Origin: Arma custos
Lineage: Eukaryota > Arthropoda > Insecta > Hemiptera > Pentatomidae
DNA length: 64,000 nucleotides
NCBI GenBank assembly: GCA_037127475.1
Contig: CM073764.1
Location: 54,429,292-54,493,291 of the forward strand
Direction of reading: 5' to 3'
Positions 55,829 through 64,000 of the stretch are shown here, one piece after another; position 1 is the stretch's first letter; every line of letters begins with the position of its first letter. A model generated the notes under the pieces. That model made no database searches and was not told the DNA's origin. It saw only the letters and a program-made list of their open reading frames with translations. A program made the translations under genes and the position numbers.

Positions 55829-56020
55829 CTAATGAGTTTTGGATGGTCTAGCGAATGCATGGCTTGTACTTCTCTCATAAAATCTTCGAAGACACCAGGC
55901 TGGGTGAGGGCATCAGCCTTAAGGACTTTAACAGCGACTGGTTTGGTTCTGCCACTAGGAGTTGTCCATTCCCCCTTCCTCACCACTCCAAAAGAGCCAT
56001 CACCAAGTTTATTACCCAAC
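55829..56020 (-). CDS. Ack: ACK kinase, exon with glycine loop, catalytic Lys and helix C
   Basis: This exon encodes the kinase N-lobe: the glycine-rich loop GDGSFGVV, the ATP-anchoring lysine in VAVKVLK, and the helix-C glutamate in REVQAMHSLDHP. The acceptor AG is at 56021-56022 and the donor GTAATT starts at 55828. The exon adds one base to the split leucine codon from the previous exon and ends with two bases of an arginine codon completed by the next exon. Phases on both sides agree, so this looks like a functional exon. The adjacent 821-nt intron (55008-55828) carries a hammerhead motif on the opposite strand at 55458-55496. Confidence 0.93.
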
Positions 56021-56104
56021 CTTCAAAATAACAAAACATATATAAATATAATAATGATTATGGAGCAGCTTGAAATTTATTAATTTAGGATTAGGGCCTT
56101 CTCA

Positions 56105-56686
56105 GCATAGTAGATCTGCCTCTGCTTTGTCGGAAAAGGATTAAGAAGATTTTAGAACACGGAAGGGTGGAGACTGGTCTAGAATGTTCAGCCTTGCCTA
56201 TTTAAATACCTCCCTCTTATGAGTCTTAGTCTGAGAGTAGACCATGCACGGTGAAGATCTGACTAGTTTAGTCAGTGTTGAACCGGCCAGTGTAATAAGT
56301 GTATCAGTGAACTGTGACAGTCTCGCGAGTGTAATAAACTGTTTATGTTTGTTACTGTGTTTCAGTTTGTCATACTTGGAGAATCTTACAGTCGGTCGAC
56401 TAGTGAACTGTAAGTGTTAATTATTAGTTATAAATTGTAGTGTAGTTTTATAATATTCATACAAATTTATGTAAATAGTTAAGTCATTTAGAATTAGTAA
56501 TATTTAATATTATTGTAATAATTAAATAGGAGTTAGGCTTAGATTATAATATTTAGAATATTGTTATTGTAAATTTATATTAGTTTAATAATTTAATTGG
56601 ATCCTTTTTATCATTTTATTAATAAATATTAGAATCTTTAATTAAGAAATTGTTTAATTCATTTTAATACCCAGTAGCCCGTAACA
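56105..56686 (+). repeat. Diverged solo LTR of the Gypsy-1 family
   Basis: Reads in the reverse orientation to the LTRs at 12769 and 18141: GTCGGAAAAGGATTAAGAA near the start, GAACCGGCCAGTGTAATAAG in the middle, and CCAGTAGCCCGTAACA at the end (56686). The first about 45 bp of the LTR are missing and many positions differ. No internal region is attached. Confidence 0.85.
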
Positions 56687-57320
56687 ATACTTATTTGAAG
56701 TGATTCAGTCATAGTCTTTAATTGAAAGGAAGAAATTTTTTTTTTATGTAGTCAGAAGTGAATTTTTTAATGGGCATTTTATAGGATTAAGATTTGATAT
56801 TTTGGAATAAAATCTATGGAGGATCAGATCGAAATAATCTTAGGGAAGCTAAGCTCCTGCCTACGATAAAATGTAACTAATAGAGCCAAAGTGTAGGATT
56901 AGCTACCCTCACTTGTTTCTATAAAGCATAAAAACAATGCATTTCGACTGATAAAAGGCATATGATCAGCAAATAAAATGATATTTGATGATGATTGGAA
57001 CAAGGAACATGTGCTTAGAAGGTTATGAGAGAAAGATATGGATGAAATCTGCATTGATAATAATATGTCCCAATATCTCACATGTACTGATGATACGGTC
57101 ACTATAAGATGACTAAAATACGATATTTTAGGGGTATTTTTGCTGTTCGGAAAATGAAGAAGCAGCTTGACAATTAGAGCTCATAATAAATGAAAACACC
57201 AGAAAATATATGAAATCATAATGCAGAAATGTAGAAAATGGTTGGGGTGAAAGAAAGAAAATTTATATAGGTGCCGAAAAAACAACAAGCATTTCGTTTC
57301 TTTTATTCAAGTTATCTTAA

Positions 57321-58149
57321 CACATTTATCGCCATGTGCGGCACCGGTGCGCACGACCTGAGTACTCGTTTGGGCCGCGTGTTCACATATCCACACGCAA
57401 CCTTAATGTCTTTAAATGTGAATGTGGCACAGTGCACACGATTTACATTGGGTTTATATACCTGAAATCAAACTGTGGCCCCAGGAGAACGTGAAATTGT
57501 GCTTGGCCTGAGCAGTTTGCATGCCCATAATGCGTCAGGGGCCGACAAAATAGAGGGCTATTTAGTTCAGTGAGAACAGGTGGATAGTTTTTTGTAACAG
57601 TATTTTTGCTCTTTCTATCAGAACTACTAGAAGGAATGTAATCCTTGTCTCTATCAACATCATCATCGTCTTCTGAGTCACAAAAATCGGAAAGATCAGC
57701 ATTCAAAGCTTCATTTATCTCTTTATCACTAAGTTTTTTCTTTGACATCTTTTATTTTTTTTTTTCAAATTAGCTGAATTAATTCGTCTAAAGCAATAAA
57801 GAAAGAAAAAAAATAAATAAATAAAGAATAAAATAAAGAAAGAAAAAAAAATAGCTGAATTTATTCCTCTAGAGCAATAAAGAAAGGAAAAAAATAAATA
57901 AATAAAGAATAAAATAAAGAAAGAAAAAAAAATAGCTGAATTTATTCCTCTAGAGCAATAAAGAAAGGAAAAAAATAAATAAATAAAGAATAAAATAAAG
58001 AAAGAAAAAAAAAATAGCTGAATTTATTCCTCTAGAGCAATAAAGAAAGGAAAAAAATAAATAAATAAAGAATAAAATAAAGAAAGAAAAAAAAATAGCT
58101 GAATTTATTCCTCTAGAGCAATAAAGAAAGGAAAAAAAGGATAAATGTG
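57321..58149 (-). mobile_element. piggyBac-like remnant with transposase N-terminus
   Basis: Begins after TTAA (57317-57320) with CACATTTATCGCCATGTG; an inverted GATAAATGTG at 58140-58149 may be the other end, though TTAA does not follow it. On the minus strand 57748-57443 encodes KKKLSDKEINEALNADLSDF, an acidic run and DKDYIPSSSS, as at the N-terminus of piggyBac transposases. The catalytic part is absent. The region between is filled with an 81-bp minisatellite. Confidence 0.55.
57772..58140. repeat. 81-bp minisatellite, about 4.5 copies
   Basis: Units start AGCTGAATTTATTCCTCTAG at 57772, 57853, 57934, 58016 and 58097 (period 81-82 bp), followed by A-rich AATAAATAAATAAAG blocks. The first copy is the most diverged. 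Confidence 0.9.
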
Positions 58150-58355
58150 CATCGGTGATCACATGGAAAATTGATGAAAAATCATGGAAAAAGTGAAAAT
58201 TTTCACTTTCTGTTTTCAAGTATACAAAAAATGGACATAAACAGAATGTTATAAAAAAAAAATATATTTTGGCCCGAATGAGTAAATCACGATTTTGGGG
58301 CTTGGCGCGAGATGTATTATAAGTTATAAATTATAAGTACTTAAATCTTTTTTTA

Positions 58356-58480
58356 TATAATTATTGGCCAGCTATTTTGATTTTTAAATATTTTTATTTT
58401 CAAGAGAAAAGATATGCCCCTGGCCGGGATTCGAATCATATCTTATATATAAAAATCAAAATAGCTGACCAATAATTATA
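58356..58480. repeat. Inverted repeat around a truncated SINE
   Basis: 30-bp arms at 58356-58385 and 58451-58480 (TATAATTATTGG... and inverse, one mismatch). Between them on the minus strand lies a SINE 3' part with a B-box-like GATTCGAATCCC (about 58436-58425), related to the SINE at 58640. Confidence 0.7.
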
Positions 58481-58639
58481 AAAAAAATATATAAATAGTA
58501 ATATGACGTAAGTCAAGAAGATCCAAAAATTAAAAGTAATGTTCAAAGAACATTCATTCTCATGTTTATATCGCAAAAAAATGCGAGTACACGGGGACAT
58601 GGGATCGGATAAGAGAAAAGATTTGTCCCTTGCAGGCTG

Positions 58640-58740
58640 GTGACCCTGGTAGCTCAATTGGTCAGAGCGCTGTGACGGAGAGACAGAGGTTCCAGGTTTG
58701 AATCCCGGCCGGTGGCACATCTTTTCTCTTTAAAATAAAA
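58640..58740 (+). repeat. tRNA-derived SINE
   Basis: A-box TAGCTCAATTGGTCAGAGC (58652 onward) and B-box GGTTTGAATCCC (about 58695), followed by CACATCTTTTCTCTTTAAAA. A 7-bp acceptor stem cannot be formed, so it is a SINE, not a tRNA gene. The truncated minus-strand copy at 58395-58437 shares the 3' unit. Confidence 0.75.
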
Positions 58741-58815
58741 ACATAAGTACTTAAACTTCTTGAGACATTCTAACTTATTTCTTCTTATATAAATATGACC
58801 AATATCATTAATAAT

Positions 58816-59429
58816 CAATAGAATAGAATAGAAAAATAATATTATTCTGGGACAAGGGACTTTTAGAATAACAAATGATTACAGCAAAAATAGAACATAC
58901 AATTGTCTGAAAGGCATTGTATCAGATGCAAATTAATAATGATAAATCAGATGGTATTTACATTAGTGCCTAAAAAGCAAATAAAAGCCAAAAAGTAAGT
59001 TCTTGTCATGAAAAAACCAAAGAAATAAAGTATATAAAAGTAACTGTAATATAAAAAATAGTATATTTTGTGAAAAAAACAACAAATTAAGAGAAAATGT
59101 AAAATAAAACAGCAAATAAAAACATAAAACATAATAAAGTAACAAGAAAAGAAACTAAATAATAGCCAAAAGTTACTTCTATGGATATAAGCCAATAATT
59201 ATAATTGATTAGCATCTGTTTGGATTTGAGTGAAGACAGGGAAGGAGCACAGTAAATCTTAGGTCAAAACAAGTTCCACATTGTCGTTAATCGGACAAGA
59301 AAGGAACGCTCAAATGTTTTGGTTGAGTATAAAGGTCGGAAGGTAGAGATCTTGTTTCCTGGATTTGAACTGAAGATTTGTATAGAAGGAGACAGTAAAT
59401 GTAAGGGGGCATTGAAAGCTTATGAATTA
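58816..59429 (-). mobile_element. CR1-like LINE, second 5'-truncated copy
   Basis: Minus strand. The upstream part (59425-59270) matches the C-terminal coding end of the adjacent copy, and the 3' end repeats CCCTTGTCCCAGAATAATA and a TTCTATTCTATT tail (58816-58850). The two copies lie head to tail. Confidence 0.6.
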
Positions 59430-59431
59430 GT

Positions 59432-59586
59432 AGAATAGAATAAAATAGAATAGAAAAGTAACTTTATTCTGGGATTAAGTCCCTTCAGAATAATAAATAT
59501 GAACAAAAAGAAAAACATATCTATCTGGCCATACATGATAGAAATCATAAAGTGCATACAAAGTGACAGAAATTAGTAAAAAATAA

Positions 59587-59618
<32 letters not shown>

Positions 59619-60835
59619 TTATACAGTAGTAGTAGTTATAATCAATAACTACTATTGATTGCATGAGATAGCAAGTAATGTTTTCTTTACTTGATGTACA
59701 TTTTCTTAAAACACCAAAATAACACAATTAATTATTCAATATATTCCATTCTAAGCAAATGACTAACCTGGCTAGAAAGCATCTTTTTGAGAAGCCAGAA
59801 GATGTTGGAAAAGGAAGGATTTAAATGAGGATAGTTAGAGAGCATGACGGATGTTAGGAGGGATTGAGTTCCAAACTGTGATAGACCAGGCGAGGAAGGA
59901 ACGTTTAAATGCTTTGGTTCTGAGGGAATGAATATAGAGATCGGAAAGGCGAGATCTTGTTTTATGGTGCTGGACTGAGGATTTGAATTGGAGGAGACTA
60001 TAGATGTATGAAGGGTGTTGAGAGTTAATGGATTGGTATAAGAATAAACCTAGGAGATATTGTCTTCAGAAGGGAGGGAAGAGCCACTTTAACTCATCAT
60101 AAAGGTGAGAAACGCAGGATCGCCTTGGAGTACCGAGGACAAATCTCAGAGAGCAATTCATTATTCGCTTTAATCTGTCTTCAAGCATTTTAGAAAGGCC
60201 TCCATATACCACGCTACAGTAGTCAAAGTGGGGGAAGATGAGAGATAATACGAGGAACTTACTGGACGGTTATGTAAGGAGATGTCAAGAATGATGGAAT
60301 AACTTCAAGGAACTAATTGACCGTCGGGATACTTTGGCGATGTGGGGTTTCCAGGAAAGGTTTTGATGAATAGTAATGCCTTGGTTTTTCACAGAGGAGC
60401 TAAACATGATGGGGTGATTGTTTAGGATAAATGTTGGGAGGGTGTGGATGGAAGGAGGGAATTGGAACCTAAAACAATGGCTTGAGTTTTCATTGCATTC
60501 ATTCCAGTTTGTTCAGCTTTTTCCAGGTACTGATCCTATCTAGGGCTTCCTGAATACTGGTGAATGCTGTTAATAGCTCAGGTTAATAGAAGGAGGAAAG
60601 GACAAATAGATTTGGAAGTCGTCAGTATATGATGGTAGCAACAATGGTGGACCGATTTGGAAAGATCATTGATATAGCAGTTGAAAAGAAGAGAAGAGAT
60701 GCTTGAGCCCTGTTCCACTCCTGAGGACAGAGTGAGAAAAGTGGAAAGGGATTGATTAGGTACGGAAACTGCTTGAGATCTCTCAGAGAGGAAAGATTGG
60801 AACCATCAGATAGAACTGTTAGAAAAAGACAGTGA
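59432..60835 (-). mobile_element. CR1-like LINE, 5'-truncated and decayed
   Basis: Minus-strand reading with many breaks: SSGVEQGSSIS and LLFNCYINDLS (RT box B region, 60715-60650), GMNAMKTQAIVLGSNSLLPS (60510-60450), then the C-terminal VRTKAFKRSFLAWSITVWNS (59930-59860). The 3' end has GGGACTTAATCCCAGAATAA and a TTCTATTCTATTTTATTC tail (about 59432-59490). These phrases are typical of CR1/L2-like LINEs. A second shorter copy follows. Confidence 0.7.
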
Positions 60836-60844
60836 TTTTATGAA

Positions 60845-61248
60845 TCCATGTTCCAAAGAATCTTATCAAACATTATCCTAAGAAATAGTTTGGATGAATT
60901 CTGCATCGATTATATCGATGATATTTTGATATTCTCTCAAACCTGGGAAGATCATCTTCTACATATCGACATATTGAGTTTGCAGCTAAATCTGTTAAAT
61001 ATCTAGGCCAAACAATTTCAAATAACTGAGTCTCACCAGCCCAAGGTAATTTAGTATCAATTAAAAACCTACAAAGACAATCAGATAAAACTGGAGTATA
61101 AAGTGTTTTAGGGTCATTAAACTTTTACTTAAGATATAGAGATAATAGCTCACAAAAACTGTAACCATTGCATCAATTGTTAAGAAAAGATGTGAAGATT
61201 GAATGGTCCAATGATTGTGAAAAAGCTTTTAATATGATAAAAGACTAG
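60845..61248 (+). pseudogene. Gypsy-type RT fossil
   Basis: Plus-strand reading: FCIDYIDDILIFSQTWEDHL (RT catalytic box YIDD), FAAKSVKYLGQTISNN, LGSLNFYLRYRDNSS and LLRKDVKIEW, i.e. RT palm to connection region with several stops. Upstream and downstream parts are missing. It is not from Gypsy-1 or Gypsy-2, judging by residues. Confidence 0.75.
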
Positions 61249-61430
61249 TTATTGCCCGCAGCTTCGCTCGGGTGGAATTTGGTCTGCCACATAAAGTTTT
61301 GTGACAGATCATTTTAAATAAATAATTTAATTTTTCTTTTAACTATAAGTTACTCGTACATCCGAAATTTCAGATGTCTAACTTCAAAACTGACAGATTC
61401 CATACAATCTTTGAACCCCTATTATACAGG
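61249..61430 (+). repeat. Second copy of the GCTTCGC interspersed repeat
   Basis: Starts TTGCCCGCAGCTTCGCTCGG and continues GTGGAATTTGGTCTGCCAC, matching 35858-36035. It is broken at 61431 by TACAGGGTGTTCCAGGGTTA, the end of a further element. Confidence 0.75.
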
Positions 61431-61881
61431 GTGTTCCAGGGTTAAATGGCCAAACTGAAAATTTGAACTAAGGACCTCAAAACAAGAAAAAAATTTTCTA
61501 TGAAGGTATGTCCACAAACACTTTGTTTAGGAGATATTCACATCTAAAGATTTCGTTGTTACGAATTATTTAGGCATAGTAAATAAATAAAATTTATTTT
61601 ATTTGTTCCAACTACTCCAACTACTGGGTGAATAATTTTAGAGGCAGAGTTAAGAATCCTGCGTTTAAATACATGGAGAGGAGCCATGCAGGATCAGACT
61701 GAGGAAGAAAATAATTTCAAAAGTGAAGGTCATCCCTGAACAATAGCACCAGAATAGTTAATTATTAATTAATAACATAGAACTCAGAAATATTATTAAA
61801 CAAATTAAATCCACAGAATAAATATTTTTTAAGATTGTTTAAATGTTTAAAACAGTTTACTATAAGGCTAAGATGTCTTAC

Positions 61882-62120
61882 AAAACATCTTTCTCCTGGA
61901 TTAGGCAGGTTAGGGCCGAAGATATCTCAGCATCCACCTTCTTTCCAGTGGACTTGGCTGCAGTCGCACCAGGAATCACTCTCTTCAGCAAACTCTTCCT
62001 CCACTGAGAGGCTCTCCTCTTTTTGGCAGCCTCAAGGAGCCTTCGGGCGGCCGGCCTTCCCATACTGATCTTCTCCAAGTCCTCTGGGGTGACATAGTCA
62101 AAGTGGGAGAGTCTGGTGAT
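61882..62120 (-). CDS. Ack: ACK-family tyrosine kinase, exon with SAM-like N-terminal domain
   Basis: This exon encodes the second half of the N-terminal SAM-like domain and the linker to the kinase domain of an activated Cdc42-associated kinase. The reading starts ITRLSHFDYVTPEDLEKI and carries the family motif MGRPAARRLLEA, followed by a basic stretch and TCLIQEKDV, which in TNK2 directly precedes the kinase glycine loop. The acceptor AG is at 62121-62122 and the donor GTAAGA begins at 61881. The exon is 239 nt and ends in phase 2, which fits the next exon at 56020 exactly. The upstream exon with the initiator methionine was not found up to 64000. Family assignment rests on recalled TNK2/ACK similarity and is strong. 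Confidence 0.9.
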
Positions 62121-64000
62121 CTAAAAATGGATAATTAATTTTTAACAAAAAAGATGTAATGCATGTACAATGTATGGTATATGCTCATTAAAAGGTAAAA
62201 TATGCACTCATTAACAACTGAGAAATAACAATAATTTCGAGCCTTTGATACATTTGGGATGTGAAACGTGAATGTTAATCAATGTTAACAATAATTCAAT
62301 AAGGATGAACGTTTTATCGCTTTCGAAAATCAAGATATTGCATGAAATATTCAGTCCGAAAAAGAATGAGTACAATGCAATTAAGAGGTTACGTAATGTA
62401 GCATTGAAAAGCATGAACCCAGTTATTATAATTAAAGTGGTTAAGATGGATTTGTAAAAATGTTGGGCTAAGTAATTAATTAAATAAAGGTGAGACATAT
62501 TTTAACCTTTTTCATTTTGTATCTTTCCGTTTACCTTCTCATTTTTCTTTCTCTTTGTATTATGTTTACATTATCACCCTTCTGAACATTTATTCTGTCA
62601 TTTTATATTCTTTATCCTTTGTTATATATCTGTCACTATTTTACTTTTCTTCACTGTATATGTTATTTTTTTTAAATTTATTTCTTGTATAATTTGCTAC
62701 ATTTCACAAAATAAAAATGCTGTACCAATAGACCAGTCTCAAATTAAAAACAATTGTACAAATTTAAATATATCTGTGGAGAATCATAATTTACAATGAA
62801 AGAAAAAATGTAAAAAAAACTTCCAACAGAGAAAAAAAATTAATAATAATAAAATAAACAAAAATTATAACTATACATTCTTAGTAACTTATATACCAAT
62901 ATCAATGAAATGAAAGAAATTGGTATCCTACAAATGTTAATAAATGTTTGGTTCGTTTATGTATATACCGCTTAGTACTATTTTTTGTATAGTTCCCAAT
63001 ATTTATTATAAGCGGGTTTTTTTTGTTTTTACACTTAAAAAAAAATTGTTTACATAGTTTGTTGATAAATATATTAATGCCATTATTCCATTCCTAACAT
63101 TTTTTTAATATAAATTGATGCTAATTACTTTTGCTTGTCTAGGGTATTTACGGGTATAAACGGGCAGATTTTAATTATCTATATTCACTGATAAGACCTG
63201 GAATAAATTATTTAATTGAAACTGAAAATCTTACCTTGAGTTGATGAATTACTTTTATCAACTATTAATAAACCTTTAATCATTTATTTAAATGTAAATA
63301 TGGATCAACATCAGGAAATCAATAGATAAGGCAAAATGCATTTCACTAACATTAATTTATTATCAACCCCAATTAAAAACAATAAAATAAACAAATTGAT
63401 TTCAACTTATAAGCCATATAATGAACAATTATGAGAAATTGATGTAGAAGTTCACATGTATCAAGTATTAAATATATCTACTAATTTCTTACTAGCAAAT
63501 CACTTTATACTTAATACATAACCAACTAACATATCTATATAGCGCTTTTGAATTTATTTAATATAATTTTAAATCTACAACTGCTGAAAAACTGGGAAAT
63601 TGCAGAGATGGCAAATAAGGATGCCGATTTCGCTTTCAGTACAACATCCCATCTCCTCCAGTTTAGTACTTACCGAAATCATTGACTTTGAAGCTCAATT
63701 TTACCTAATTGTAAGCAATCTAAAAATTATCTAAGTTTGTGGATTAATTACCATAGAACCAGTAAAGAAATAATGTGTTAACTTACAAGCAACACTTATC
63801 AAAAATGCTTTGCTTAGAAACGAATAGACAGAAAAATAACAAAAACATTCAAACTTTAATATTTGTTTTGTACTTAGTTTTATTGTTTCCGCTCTTCGCC
63901 CAACATTCCTAAATCGTTCGCAAACCCAAGCACAGATATTTCACTATTCAGATTCAAATTCAAACCTTTTCGGAATTTATCCCCTTTTTTTATAACATAC
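62121..64000. other. First visible ACK intron: no supported gene
   Basis: AT-rich. 62505-62680 resembles the interior of the Penelope-type terminal repeat (TTTTGTATCTTTCCGTTTACC, TATATCTGTCACTATTTTAC; compare 48410-48540), in decayed form. I searched the minus strand for the exon that must precede Ile-Thr-Arg-Leu-Ser and saw none. Confidence 0.5.

Noticed and set aside
57772..58140. CRISPR-like array
   Set aside because: Regular 81-bp units without distinct repeat and spacer parts, in a eukaryotic intron: a minisatellite.
58640..58740. Functional tRNA gene
   Set aside because: A and B boxes are present but no matching acceptor stem; the segment continues into a SINE body shared with a second copy.
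61431..61620. Complete mariner-like MITE starting TACAGGGTGTTCC
   Set aside because: Only one end could be found; no inverted partner or TA duplication on the right side.
63590..63720. Possible ACK first exon (minus strand, followed by GTAAGTAC)
   Set aside because: The reading does not resemble the start of the SAM-like domain and contains stops; it could be untranslated, but nothing supports it.

Overview
The window looks like a TE-saturated, AT-rich nuclear contig from an insect or another arthropod. The signs are a spliced metazoan tyrosine-kinase gene, LINEs of several clades, Gypsy-type LTR elements (one an errantivirus-like copy with an env gene), a Penelope-like element, and pogo, Merlin and piggyBac-like remains. 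I see no bacterial or organellar features. The species cannot be named from the sequence.

Host gene. One host gene can be supported: an ACK-family (TNK2-like, activated Cdc42-associated) non-receptor tyrosine kinase on the minus strand, running through the window from right to left. Seven exons are visible, at 62120-61882, 56020-55829, 55007-54785, 6197-5967, 3198-3127, 2689-2448 and 1057-861. They encode part of the SAM-like N-terminal domain, the whole kinase domain, the SH3 domain and the CRIB motif. All six junctions have GT/AG sites and matching phases. The first exon lies beyond 62120 and the C-terminal exons lie left of 861. The catalytic-loop exon and the DFG exon are separated by one intron of about 48.6 kb (6198-54784), which holds most of the mobile DNA.

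Layout, left to right. 1-6.2 kb: ACK 3' exons, a DDE transposase fossil and a deleted pogo/Tigger element. 6.3-8.7 kb: a broken endonuclease-RT LINE. 8.7-18.9 kb: three internally deleted R1-like LINE pieces; the 3' hairpin of the last is split by Gypsy-1 (12769-18842), whose Pol ends in an OARD1/TARG1-like macrodomain and whose Gag starts with a SAP domain. 18.9-32.4 kb: an I-clade LINE whose ORF1 carries two insertions, a 3.1-kb LINE with a 12-bp TSD and a 4.1-kb palindromic DNA element with an 8-bp TSD; the latter holds a MITE, a foldback Penelope-type repeat and a Merlin element. 33.3-52.3 kb: Gypsy-2 (5' LTR and gag at 33.3-34.7 kb, pol at 49.1-52.3 kb), split by tandemly duplicated repeats (34.7-37.65 kb) and an errantivirus-like element (37.65-49.1 kb). 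The errantivirus LTR is itself split by a 5.2-kb palindromic Penelope-like element. 54-64 kb: ACK 5' exons with solo-LTR, piggyBac-like, SINE, CR1-like LINE and Gypsy fossils in the introns.

Most notable. Eight hammerhead-ribozyme motifs of 39 nt sit in the Penelope-type repeats, with a compensatory base change in helix II. Three lie in the sense direction of the giant ACK intron. The macrodomain fused to Gypsy-1 Pol, a 126-bp perfect palindrome with its own target duplication inside Gypsy-2 pol, and the deeply nested insertions with readable target duplications are the other main points.
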